A stretch of DNA of 64,000 nt from Coemansia sp. RSA 487 (taxonomy: Eukaryota > Kickxellomycota > Kickxellomycetes > Kickxellales > Kickxellaceae): the NCBI GenBank assembly GCA_027577595.1, contig JANBRJ010000067.1, positions 1-64,000 of the forward strand, given 5' to 3'. The notes under the pieces were generated by a model. That model worked only from the letters and a program-made list of their open reading frames with translations, was not told where the DNA came from and made no database searches. Positions within the stretch are counted from its first letter, which is position 1. Each line of letters begins with the position of its first letter. Positions 42,171-51,259 of this stretch are shown in pieces. A program made the translations under genes and the position numbers.

Positions 42171-42877
42171 CTGTGTTTTGCAAAACTAACTGCGTCGAAT
42201 AAGGAGGGTTTGTATATGCACCAAATGATTGAAGGGTTGCGGTGGTGATGGCGCATTTTGCGTTCCATGAAAAGGTTGTCTGTTTGTGCATGTGCAGAAA
42301 GCCGCTTGCATCGGCTAGCGTTATGTTTGCGTTTGAAAGAAAAAGACACAAACTAAGCTTTGTGGAGAAATCTGTTCGCTGCACGCCTATTGTTTCACAC
42401 TAAAATGGACCAACTTCTCAGCCTCTGTTTGTGCTTTCAATGCGATTAGTTAACATTGATCCTAACAAAACTTAACAATCTGAAGAAATACCACCACTAG
42501 TTTGAACAAGAACCCAACTGCAGTGCTGGCACACATCAAGAAAGGCTTATGTGAAGCATTCAACGGTCTGACAATATCAGTGTTAGTACTACGCTGGAAT
42601 TTGGTTGGCAAATGCAGCCTATCAACGAGAGAAGATAAAAAAGCGATCTGCCACGGTCTCCCTAAGCGTACCGACGAACTGTATTTGGGGTAGTGGAAAT
42701 GGATGGTGTTTTCTCGTGTGTGTGTCTTCCTATTTTGCACTGACGCATATGCCACACCTGCACAAACAACCTTTCTTGGAACGCAAAATGCATTATTGCA
42801 ACCACAAACCTTTCACTATTCGACGCATGTACACGTACACCCTTTTTGTTTGGCGCAATTAGTTTTGGACAGGATGG
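42171..42877. mobile_element. Short inverted-repeat DNA element, copy B
   Basis: About 700 bases, related to copy A along the whole length. Left end: CTGTGTTTTGCAAAACTAAC. Right end, read from the other strand: CCAAAACTAATTGCGCC. Both arms carry ATTTTGCGTTCCA followed by TGAAAAGGTTGTCTG or its counterpart. The shared interior includes CAAGAACCCAACTGCAGTGC and ACACATCAAGAAA. It holds about 110 bases near 42585-42700 that copy A lacks. No transposase is present. It lies about 430 bases upstream of the first P450 gene. Confidence 0.8.
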
Positions 42878-42923
42878 ATTTTGACGGGAAGCAGAGACGA
42901 TCAGCAAAGATTGGTAATGTTTA

Positions 42924-43054
42924 TTTGGTCATGAGGCCAACGATTGGTAGATCTGTTTCCTTTGGTCATAATATTTACAATTGGTAGATCTGTTTCCTTT
43001 GGTCATAAGATTTACAATCGGTGGAACTATTCCTTTTGATCATAAGACCAGCAA
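42924..43054. repeat. 37-bp tandem repeat, 3.5 units
   Basis: Units at 42924-42960, 42961-42997 and 42998-43033, and a partial fourth to about 43054. The first units share TTTGGTCAT and GGTAGATCTGTTTCC; the third is more diverged. The array ends about 250 bases before the first P450 start, so it could contain repeated regulator-binding sites, or be a plain minisatellite. Confidence 0.85.
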
Positions 43055-43307
43055 GCCTGAGAAAATAAGAGGCACAAAAAATTACATCTGCATTTCGGCA
43101 TATGTAATTACATGCAATTACATGCTCTCTTTGTCGTTCTTGAAAGCAAGATTCGGGGGTAAGATTATCATTTTTAAAATTTGTTACAAAGCATTTAATG
43201 CGGTAAAAATATTGGACAAATAAATAGACAAGTCGACCGCCTCTCTGGGTTTGTAAATATTTTGAAACGAAAAAAAAAACAAAGTTATACTTATTTCTAT
43301 TATTAAA

Positions 43308-44915
43308 ATGGCTATACTACGCGCAACATTCAATCATGGTGTGTCCTGGGTAACTGGGAACCTGACACATAACGACTATCTGGGCATCAAGATCTTGGTA
43401 GCAGCTATTGCTTTCTACATAGCCGGGCGCATCATCTATTTACTGAACTTTGCACCGCTTAGCAAAATTCCTGGGAGCAGGATAGATAAACTGACAATGC
43501 TCAAGGTCAAATTCAATGCATTTTGTGGCTGGCTAGGCGACACGTGCGAGGACGAGTACTACGAATACGGCGACATTTACGTGGTAGGGCCCAAGGGCGT
43601 TGTCATTAGCAATCCATCGGACTGTAAAACAGTTCTGAGCACACACCGGTTTATGAAAAGCGATATGTACAAGTGTTGTGTCCTGACTGCCGATACAATG
43701 TTTACGACGCAGTCAGCCGAGCTGGCACATGTCAGGAGACGTCAAATAGGTCCTGCGTTTACTCACGGCTACTTGAACGGTATGGAGCCAACGATCCTCG
43801 AGTGCGGAATCCAGTCAATCAAGCAAAAATGGGACGCACTTATCGACGGTTCTGGCACTGGCGAGGCGACTATGCCTTATGTACTCCACTTCTCGCTGGC
43901 GACATTTGATATCATCAGTGCTCTCGGCTATGGTCAGCGGTTCAATGCGCTCAAGGATAATAGCAGCAAAATCGTCGAGTGGGTGGACAACCACAATAGA
44001 CTGGCGCTGCTGAGCGTTGTGTTTACAAACACCAATTGGTTCCCGGTTAACTTGCTGACAAGAAGTTTGGTCAAAAGTAAGAATGACTTTGTAGAATTCA
44101 GCGACGATGCAGCTAACAAACGCAGAGAAATGCTTAGGTATGGAAAAATGGAAAAGCCCAAGGATATCCTGCAAGCAATGATTGATGCCGAAGACCCCGA
44201 CTCCCGTGTGCGCATGACTCAAAAGCAGATAACGGCAGAGAACATCGGGCTCCTTATTGCAGGCACCGACACAACGTCGGTGACTATGAGCTGGACACTA
44301 CACTACTTGCTTCTGTATCCGGAGGTGTACAGGCGCGCTGTCCGCGAGGTTCGTAGCAAATTCCCTCGTGAGCACACGATTACCTATGCACAGGGCAAAG
44401 CGGAATTGCCATACATTGACGCGTGTATATACGAGTCGATGAGAATTCGTCCAGTCTCAGGCGTCTTCCTGCCACGTATAGTTCCGGAGGGTGGAGCGAC
44501 TTTCCAGGGTCATTTTCTACCTGCAGGTACTGAAATTGCTGTAAACGTCGCCGGGGCTAACCACCATAAGGAAACGTGGGAGGAGCCACGTAAATTCATG
44601 CCGGAGCGGTTCCTTGGCGAAGGCGAAAAGAGAAAGCATAACGTCATTACCTTCAGCTCAGGCGTTAGGATTTGCCCGGGACGAAACCTAGCACTGTATG
44701 AAATGATGACGATTCTGGCCAACTTGCTCAAAGACTATGATTTTTCATTGCCTGCCAACGCTTTGTTCCGTCCTGACAAGGTCGACAAGGACGGATATCC
44801 GGTCGTTATGCCACGCACACATAGTCTGACTGTTATGCCCAAGTATCCGGAGCGCGACTGCCTTGTTGTAGCCAGACATGCGTCGGACTCTTCGTTTGGC
44901 GAAAACTCAGTTTAA
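43308..44915 (+). CDS. Cytochrome P450, cluster member 1
   Basis: A 535-residue, intronless P450. It has an N-terminal membrane helix (about 24-48), a proline hinge (APLSKIPGSR), the I-helix oxygen-binding motif AGTDTTSVTMSW (about 317-328), ESMR of the K-helix (Glu376, Arg379) and the heme loop FSSGVRICPGRNLAL with Cys456 as the iron ligand. All key residues are present. Class II microsomal enzymes of this kind take electrons from a P450 reductase; the substrate is unknown. It shares length and architecture with the copies at 57774, 60127 and 63311. In the region around 43718-43985 it is closer to member 2 than member 3 is. A 37-bp tandem array lies upstream. Confidence 0.95.
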   Translation: MAILRATFNHGVSWVTGNLTHNDYLGIKILVAAIAFYIAGRIIYLLNFAPLSKIPGSRIDKLTMLKVKFNAFCGWLGDTCEDEYYEYGDIYVVGPKGVVISNPSDCKTVLSTHRFMKSDMYKCCVLTADTMFTTQSAELAHVRRRQIGPAFTHGYLNGMEPTILECGIQSIKQKWDALIDGSGTGEATMPYVLHFSLATFDIISALGYGQRFNALKDNSSKIVEWVDNHNRLALLSVVFTNTNWFPVNLLTRSLVKSKNDFVEFSDDAANKRREMLRYGKMEKPKDILQAMIDAEDPDSRVRMTQKQITAENIGLLIAGTDTTSVTMSWTLHYLLLYPEVYRRAVREVRSKFPREHTITYAQGKAELPYIDACIYESMRIRPVSGVFLPRIVPEGGATFQGHFLPAGTEIAVNVAGANHHKETWEEPRKFMPERFLGEGEKRKHNVITFSSGVRICPGRNLALYEMMTILANLLKDYDFSLPANALFRPDKVDKDGYPVVMPRTHSLTVMPKYPERDCLVVARHASDSSFGENSV

Positions 44916-45702
44916 TTTGGGTATTTTTCTAACAAGTCCAGTCGATTATCTTTTTTAGCTCACAATTCGTTGTCAAATGACAGTCGTTTTGGCATCAGCT
45001 TTATAAAAAATAAAAATGGCACGGTACTTTTGCTACTAGCAGCAAGATATCGTGTTCAGGTTATTATATTTAAATGCTTTACCATCTATTTAGTTTTTTT
45101 TTGAACATATTTGTTTTATTGATGTGTAAAAAGTAAAAAAGAAAGATAAAAGGGTAAAATAATACGAGTTCTGTAAGCAATTAACACATCGATATCGATT
45201 AGGAAAGTGCAGCAGTCGACTTTTACATTTTAAAACTATTGTTTCAAGTGCAGGGCTAGCTGCCGAAATTAGATAAATTTCAACATTTATTCTATTCCGC
45301 CCCTGCTCTTTGACAATCCATCAAGTCAACCAACTCAGTGCTCCATACCTCTACTAAATAAATTTAAATTTAAGACAATATATTTAGCTTGACTGTACTT
45401 ATATCATTGGCGTATAAAAATAAAGTAGCGTATTATACGTAACATCAAATGGAGAATCTGTATATAGTCTTTTCTATTATTGTGTGCTTGCCAAATATAT
45501 CAGTAATTGTGTAAGAGAAGCTAAACAGTAGAGATAATGGTGTTATATAAAAGCCACAAATTTCCCTCCCTACACAACCATGTTTCTCCATACCAACTGA
45601 CATTGTTCTTTTCCATATAACTTTGACAAACAGTGTTACTGCATTTAGAATATCGCTTTAATTGGCCAGGGCTCTGAAACTCAAAATACCATAATTGTAA
45701 CA
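44916..45702. other. Gene-free AT-rich stretch
   Basis: About 790 bases with no gene other than the promoter of the small protein that follows. A 12-base palindrome ATCGATATCGAT lies at 45188-45199. Confidence 0.4.
45544..45557 (+). promoter_or_regulatory. TATA-type core promoter of small-protein gene
   Basis: TATATAAAAGCCAC, about 160 bases before the start at 45703. Nearly the same string, TATATAAAGGCCAC, precedes the family member at 50552. Confidence 0.55.
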
Positions 45703-45987
45703 ATGTCTTCGATCAAACCAGCTCATGTAAGTAAGGTAGTACTTACTAATTATCACGATAATTCGTTAAAACCAACGCTATCAGCGGGCGCATGCTCAAC
45801 CCTAGTTACTGTTGATGATCTGGCTGGGTACATTGCCAGAAACAGGAATCTGCACAGTGCGAAAAAGCCAAATGTGTTTATTGGTCGTACAGATGTAACT
45901 GTTGCTGGAAATACAAAACTCACAAGTCTAGCTAATGAATATAATGAAGTACATTTTTTTTATCGTGTTGAAGAGAAGCAAAGTTGA
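45703..45987 (+). CDS. Small protein of unnamed ~95-residue family, member 1
   Basis: A 94-residue protein of a family not known to me, with two further intact copies (47058, 50552) and one broken copy (53002) in this window. Shared positions include L-T-N near the start, a Leu-rich helix with Y-I-x-x-N (LAGYIARNRNLH), P-x-V, an N-T-K-x-x-SLA segment and a last strand rich in aromatic and valine residues (VHFFYRVE). The order strand-strand-helix-strand-strand is reminiscent of a beta-grasp (ubiquitin-like) fold; this is a guess from pattern. No signal peptide, membrane segment or conserved cysteine pair. Probably cytosolic or nuclear. Confidence 0.6.
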   Translation: MSSIKPAHVSKVVLTNYHDNSLKPTLSAGACSTLVTVDDLAGYIARNRNLHSAKKPNVFIGRTDVTVAGNTKLTSLANEYNEVHFFYRVEEKQS

Positions 45988-47057
45988 ATAAGATAATGCA
46001 GCTTTGTTTATCCAAAGTCAACAAGCTTTCTATTTGCAATCAATAACTTTTGATAAAAGAGAATGGAGTTGAAAAGAACTAACTACTTAAAGAAACAATG
46101 AAGATAAAAAAGTATAAAATGAAATAACACAAGGCTTGCACAATCTTTACCACGTGAAAAGAAATATAAAACAGAATAGATCAGATACAGTCAAGCCAGC
46201 ATAGCTTTCATTGATCAGCAGCTCTTAGAAAAAATGCAATTTTGGTGAACTAGCTTTGGAATTAGTGTACAACACTCTTGTTTTAGTGGTCAGAATAGTG
46301 TGGGACAAAAATACCACAATGCTACAAAACAATTGTTAAAAATATAATTTCTATTTTCAATTCTCGGTGACCTCTGGGTACTTGTTTTATTTTTATCACT
46401 AGCCAATACAAAGCCTAAGAGGCTTTGTGGCAATCCTCATTTTGTCACAGTTATCCAAAATATTAAAATAACTGAACAAACCATTAGTTTTTTAGAATAC
46501 TTCTGAATCTTGATATGTATAAATAATATTGGAAACACTGTGACACTTTTGCCATGGACCCGGGATAAAATAACACAGAGTAATTATTCGATATCTTGTT
46601 CCTCAAACTAGATATAAGAAGAAAAAATCCTTGCCTTCCTCAGAAGGCAATGACCCTCGGGAAACGCTGTCCTTATATGTAATAGGGGGCCGTTACATGT
46701 AGTGGACTATTGCATTGTTAGCGTTTAGTGACTGTGCAAACCCATTGTCGTGGGTTTGCCTCGCATACGACACTCACACTAGCGTGACAAACACCAGGAG
46801 AAATCAATTCGGAGTAAGCCATCAAGAGTGTTCTATTGTGTAATTAGTATGTATGTTAATTATTTTTGTAAATGAGACTGGGCGATAGTTCTGAAGAGGG
46901 TATAAAAAGGTGACGATTTTCTCTTCAAGTAGCCATGATTCTCTCCAACAAGTAGATAATTGCCAATCCAACACCTCCTTGCCAGCAGCACATCAGCAGC
47001 AGCATATTCTGTGCATCAACCAGAGATCTTACAACAGCAGACGGAATAAACGCAACA
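45988..47057. other. Gene-free stretch with hairpin cluster and TATA box
   Basis: About 1.07 kb with no protein gene. It contains the hairpin cluster listed next and TATAAAAAGG at 46901-46910, about 157 bases before the start at 47058. The leader after it is rich in CAGCAGCA. Confidence 0.45.
46408..46759. other. Cluster of four hairpins, possible structured RNA
   Basis: Four inverted repeats in about 350 bases: ACAAAGCCT/AGGCTTTGT with a 3-base loop (46408-46428); TTGCCTTC/GAAGGCAA with a 4-base loop (46631-46650); AAACGCT/AGCGTTT enclosing TTATATGTAA/TTACATGTA (46662-46726); GCAAACCCA/TGGGTTTGC with a 6-base loop (46736-46759). No match to U1, U2, U4, U5 or U6 snRNA, tRNA or known ribozymes was recognised. 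The strand is undetermined. Confidence 0.35.
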
Positions 47058-47342
47058 ATGAGTTCACCCTCAAATACAGTAAACAGGATAATACTTACCA
47101 ATGTTGATAATCCATCATTGAGGCCCACCATCCAGCAAACTAAGTGCCAAGACCTAGCCACCATTGAAGAAGTGGTAAAATACATAAGAGAAAACATAAA
47201 CCTTCACCCATATGTAGATAAGGATCCAAAAGTGGATCTGTGGAGTAAGAGTGTAACTATTAAAGGCAATACAAAGGTCGTCAGTCTAGCTGATAACCAT
47301 GGTGTTGTATATCTTGGTTATAAGGTTGTACCACAGAAATAG
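47058..47342 (+). CDS. Small protein of unnamed ~95-residue family, member 2
   Basis: A 94-residue protein, the clearest relative of member 1 (for example RIILTNVDNPSLRPTI against KVVLTNYHDNSLKPTL, and GNTKVVSLADN against GNTKLTSLANE). The helix is LATIEEVVKYIRENINLH, and the last strand VVYLGYKVV. A TATA box and a 150-base leader are in place, so it is probably expressed. Function unknown; it is neither secreted nor membrane-bound by inspection. Confidence 0.65.
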   Translation: MSSPSNTVNRIILTNVDNPSLRPTIQQTKCQDLATIEEVVKYIRENINLHPYVDKDPKVDLWSKSVTIKGNTKVVSLADNHGVVYLGYKVVPQK

Positions 47343-48847
47343 GCCAGGAGTTACCATTTTTAACCATTATGGTCAAGTTTTCATTTTGTATCAAATAGGC
47401 TGAATGTTTAGTTTATACATGAAGCTGTCAATATAATAAATTGTAGCGCTTGAAGTGGGATAGTTCCAAGGCGCTAACTACCCCTACAAGGAAAAGCAAA
47501 TGGAAATAGTGTGACTAGAGGTAGTGATTACTGACCCGTTTTCAACTTATAAGCCAGCTGATTTGATCATGTTTTTCAAGGAAATGGTTCAATTGAATGC
47601 TCAATATCACATACTTTTAAATCAGTCCACAGGGCCCAAAGAAGCTCGATTCTTTTTCTGGCAACCTGCGCCACAGTTTTTGGAGTTTGGCATTCACCCC
47701 CGAAAAGATGCCCAAAGCCGAAAAAATTCATGTTTTTTCGGCTGCTCCGTTGAATACACGAGGTTGTTTTCCGCTTTTATGATTTCGGCAAATTCTCACA
47801 CCTTTTATCTGCGCGTTTTCTGTTCTTTTTGAGCTGCCAAAATATGAGGTAAATCATTGGGGGCATCATGATGTTGTAAGCACATGGTTTGCGGAAGTGC
47901 CAATCTTAAAGGCAGCAAGTCTTTTGTTGCAACAGCGAGGTTGTTTTTATCGGCATTTGTTGCCACTCCGATTCTGTATAGAAGTCCTTTAAATGGCTCA
48001 AGGAGTAGAAAATACTGTTTTCCGTTGCAATAAACCGAATGACTAACTGAAATAGAAAGAAATATCCAGTTGGATCTTTCAACAGTCCATTGGCAAAAAA
48101 GAAAACATGCTCATCTGCCTGGCCAGTTTCCAATGGCTACCGCAAGACACCGTACTGGTTGATTTATCTTGTTCTGGTTCTTTTTGTTTTTTCTTTCGAA
48201 AAGCTGTGAGCAAAAGTAGCTTGTGAGGCAATTGGTAGTGACCACACTGAGCATGAGGTTGTTGAATTATGGATGGACTGAACGACACAGCATTGTCGGA
48301 AGAGGCAAACGAGCAAGGATTTTCTTGAAGGAAATAGGGGAAATCGCTCTCCATTGCTCTGCAGATGTGGATGCATGCAACATGGAACATGCGGCATAGA
48401 ACTTCAAAGGAATGGCCGTTGCTTGGTTCGGATCCGTATTTCTTTTCCTCGCTCTGGATATAGCGAAGATCATTCCCACCCCACCAATCGCCCGTCACAT
48501 CACTTTCAATAATTCCCTCACGTTTTCTATCGTTAAGGATGTGGACCGTTTATTTTCTATTCCGAATGGAAAATAGAATGCTCGCCAGCAAGCTGCTATT
48601 CAATCCAGCCTAATGGGTATAAAACAGAGCGGACTGGAAGAGCACTTTCCATTTTTTTCTATTTTCTTCAGTATCAGTTCCTGTTCTCATCCTCGCTTTT
48701 AAAAACAAAAATCCGCCGCATTTCCCTTGCAACCATATACGCTGGTCGTATATAACGTTCCTTTTCCTAGAACCTTACCTTTCCCCTTGCCTACCTTACC
48801 TCCCATCTTTTGTTTCGATCGTCGATACATCCGTCCAGAGAAGAAGA
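47343..48847. other. Gene-free stretch with decayed-looking open frames
   Basis: About 1.5 kb without a recognised gene. On the minus strand the frames 48498-48079 (139 codons) and 48133-47906 (75 codons) lie nearly end to end and may be a worn protein-coding remnant, but no domain is identifiable. The last 150 bases are C/T-rich and form the leader of the LPMO gene. Confidence 0.35.
47716..47743. other. Perfect 11-bp hairpin with A/T flank
   Basis: AGCCGAAAAAA, a 6-base loop, then TTTTTTCGGCT. It sits about 370 bases beyond the small-protein stop. It could form in RNA on either strand; its role is unknown. Confidence 0.45.
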
Positions 48848-49921
48848 ATGTTGTTCAAATTCTCTGCAATTACCGCCGCTCTGGTCGCCTCAGCCTCGGC
48901 ACACATGACTATGACCGACCCCTGCCCGCGCTTCAGCCCCTCGTGCGTAACCGAGCCTCCAGCTCTTCCGGCCGGCGCCAGCTGGGACTATGACATCAAG
49001 AGCCCCATCCCTTCCGACGGGATTCTCTGCAAGTCCAACACGCCATGGCCAGCGCCTGTCGCAACCTGGACAGCCGGCCAGCCTGTCACCGTCCACTTCT
49101 TGAATAACGGTGCTGCCCATGGAGGTGGCCATGCACAGTTCTCCGTTTCGTACGATGGCGGAAAGACGTTTGCTGTCGTCTACGAGGTTCTACGGTACTT
49201 CTTCTTCAATGGGCCAACCGATAGCAACACTCCAGAGGTTCTGGACTACACTTTCACGCTTCCCAAGGAATTGCCCAACTCTGACAGCGCCATCTTTGCG
49301 TGGTCGTGGGTCAATGCCATCGGCAACCGCGAGTTCTACATGAATTGCGCTGATGTAGCGATCACCGGATCAAGCTCCTCGTCGTACACAGGAAAACAGA
49401 TGGTCATTGCTGATCACGACGGATACCCGACCATTCCCGAGTTTGCCGGCAACTACGACACCGGTATCAACTACTATGAGGACTCGCCAATGATCACTGT
49501 TTCAGCTGATGGATCTTCCTCCTATTCCGGCGGTAACAGCACGTCTCCTGAACCGTCCGCCGCTTCTTCCGCCGATTCAACCAGCACCATGATTGCTTCT
49601 ACTGAGCCTACTTCTGAAGCACCGCCTGTTGGTCACGGCGCCCAGGATGATAGCTCATCTGCTCAGGATGATGTCCCCGTTTCGTCGGCCCCTGCTCCCG
49701 AGCCAACTACTGACGGTGGATCTGGATCTGACGATGGCTCTGGCTCTGGCTCTGGCAGCGATGGCTCTTCCTCCTCTTGCACTCACGGAACCCTTGCATG
49801 CTCTGAGGATGGCGCTGGATATCAGGCGTGCGTTTGGGGTACATGGTCTGCGGTGATCAACTGCCCGACCAAAACTGCGTGCAAGCCGCTCAATAACTCG
49901 ATTGTCTGCGACTGGGCTTGA
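48848..49921 (+). CDS. Secreted AA11-type LPMO with CBM19-like tail
   Basis: A 357-residue secreted protein. The signal peptide (1-18) ends in SASA, so the mature protein would begin with His19, as required for the copper histidine brace of lytic polysaccharide monooxygenases. The second brace histidine fits His91 in AAHGGGHAQ. FAWSWVNAIGNREFYMNCA (about 150-168) is the AA11 signature, with Tyr164 in the axial position. AA11 enzymes cut crystalline chitin oxidatively. A Ser/Thr/Gly-rich linker (about 220-308) leads to six-cysteine CTHGTLAC...YQACVWGTW...C (311-357), the CBM19 chitin-binding pattern. Role inferred: chitin degradation or cell-wall remodelling. Confidence 0.85.
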   Translation: MLFKFSAITAALVASASAHMTMTDPCPRFSPSCVTEPPALPAGASWDYDIKSPIPSDGILCKSNTPWPAPVATWTAGQPVTVHFLNNGAAHGGGHAQFSVSYDGGKTFAVVYEVLRYFFFNGPTDSNTPEVLDYTFTLPKELPNSDSAIFAWSWVNAIGNREFYMNCADVAITGSSSSSYTGKQMVIADHDGYPTIPEFAGNYDTGINYYEDSPMITVSADGSSSYSGGNSTSPEPSAASSADSTSTMIASTEPTSEAPPVGHGAQDDSSSAQDDVPVSSAPAPEPTTDGGSGSDDGSGSGSGSDGSSSSCTHGTLACSEDGAGYQACVWGTWSAVINCPTKTACKPLNNSIVCDWA

Positions 49922-50370
49922 TTGATGTCTACTTTGGCATGCTACTCTAGACAAAGGAACGTAATTTTGAATATGCTTTTTGTTAGCATGCAATGTAAAA
50001 CTGGATATGGTTTATATATTTCTTGTTTAATAAAAGCTATTAACGACTCTCAGTGTAAAGGTATTGATTAGACTAATCGTGTGCTGTGCGGGACAATTGC
50101 GGTACCTGAATTTGGTACTGGTTTATTTAGAGATTTGACTAATGCAAAATGCTACAGGGTGATTGTATTTTTTGTTCCATCGTGCCGTGCTTTTGCTAAT
50201 GTGTTAAAAATTAGAGTACCCCACACTACAGACTGTGTCTATATTTTACTTGTATATAAATATAGTGCATATTAGAAATAAAAGTAGAGATACGTCAAGT
50301 CTACATTTATTTTTGTAAAAATAAAATACGATAGCCCACACGGAAATAAAACTATAAGACTATAGAAAAC

Positions 50371-50384
50371 TATATAAAGGCCAC
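50371..50384 (+). promoter_or_regulatory. TATA-type core promoter of small-protein member 3
   Basis: TATATAAAGGCCAC, about 180 bases before the start at 50552. It differs at one base from the matching site before member 1. Confidence 0.55.
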
Positions 50385-50511
50385 CGCTGCCTATCTACCA
50401 TCACCATTTCTCTTCATCAACTGGCAGTATACTATTATACAAAATTTTATTCTGTTATCCATATTGCATTTCATACTGTTTATACAAACAAGCTCTCCAC
50501 AGCTCCAAAAC

Positions 50512-50512
<1 letters not shown>

Positions 50513-50545
<33 letters not shown>
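50513..50545. repeat. TA dinucleotide microsatellite in 5' leader
   Basis: About 16 TA units ending six bases before the ATG at 50552, so it would lie in the transcript leader of the small-protein gene if the upstream TATA box is used. Confidence 0.9.
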
Positions 50546-50547
<2 letters not shown>

Positions 50548-50551
50548 AACA

Positions 50552-50851
50552 ATGGCTTCAAACTCGTACACAGCTCAACTTATAGATAAAAGCAATCCAT
50601 CAAGAAAATTTGATTTGCCGACAAACCTGTGCAGTAGCGTAAGCACCCTTGGTCATTTAGCAGATTATATTAGCAGAAACAGCATCTACCATGATAGAAA
50701 GATACAGATACCAGAGGTAACTTTTTGGGATGAAGGGGGGAAAAAATTAGACAAAAGTACGCATATTAATAGTCTAGCTAAAGAAGGCACCACACGTGTA
50801 ATTTTGAAGTTTGGCGTCGGAGAAAGCTTAACGACACCGTCACGACGGTAA
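50552..50851 (+). CDS. Small protein of unnamed ~95-residue family, member 3
   Basis: A 99-residue, more diverged member. The shared frame is LGHLADYISRN for the helix, P-x-V (IPEVTFW), INSLAKEG and a final strand RVILKFGV, followed by a basic tail (TTPSRR). The N-terminal strand segment has DKSNPSRKFDLPTN in place of L-T-N. Function unknown. Confidence 0.6.
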   Translation: MASNSYTAQLIDKSNPSRKFDLPTNLCSSVSTLGHLADYISRNSIYHDRKIQIPEVTFWDEGGKKLDKSTHINSLAKEGTTRVILKFGVGESLTTPSRR

Positions 50852-51259
50852 GGTTTTGTAGTTGAAACCGCTCAATATGGAGGGACACGTTTTCCAGAGG
50901 GCATTTGTATTCATGGTGGATTAGCAGTTTTTTATATAATGGCCGACACAACGCGTGCTTGTTTAGTACTTTGAACACCAGAAGCATATGTATAGCAAGT
51001 CTTGAATACATTTTTTTAATTCTGTCAATATTTATGCACTGGAAATACAAATAGTATGGCTACTATAATTACAAGAATAAATATAATAGCAAGAATGGAT
51101 ATGTTTTCTATATTTATCCTTTCGCCTTTCCTATTGAATTCCTGTTGGGTATTTAAATATCTAGCGTTCAGTATGTTTCTTTGGCGTTTATCATCAATTG
51201 TTCCCACCTGCCTGAGTTTTACGTACACTTGATTTTATAGTTATTGCCTTCTTGTAGGA
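50852..51259. other. Gene-free AT-rich stretch
   Basis: About 400 bases. A minus-strand frame (51228-51025) has one hydrophobic segment but starts only with GTG and is not accepted. Promoter of the following esterase gene, presumably. Confidence 0.35.

Larger units (their letters stand above)
49922..50551. other. Gene-free stretch before small-protein member 3
   Basis: About 630 AT-rich bases. It contains the TATA-type promoter and the TA repeat listed separately; nothing else recognised. Confidence 0.4.

Noticed and set aside
42924-43054. CRISPR-like array
   Set aside because: The 37-bp units are directly adjacent with no spacers, and the genome is fungal; it is a tandem repeat.
51025-51228. 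Small single-membrane-segment protein on the minus strand
   Set aside because: Starts only with GTG in AT-rich DNA; the hydrophobic run is expected from A/T-rich codons.
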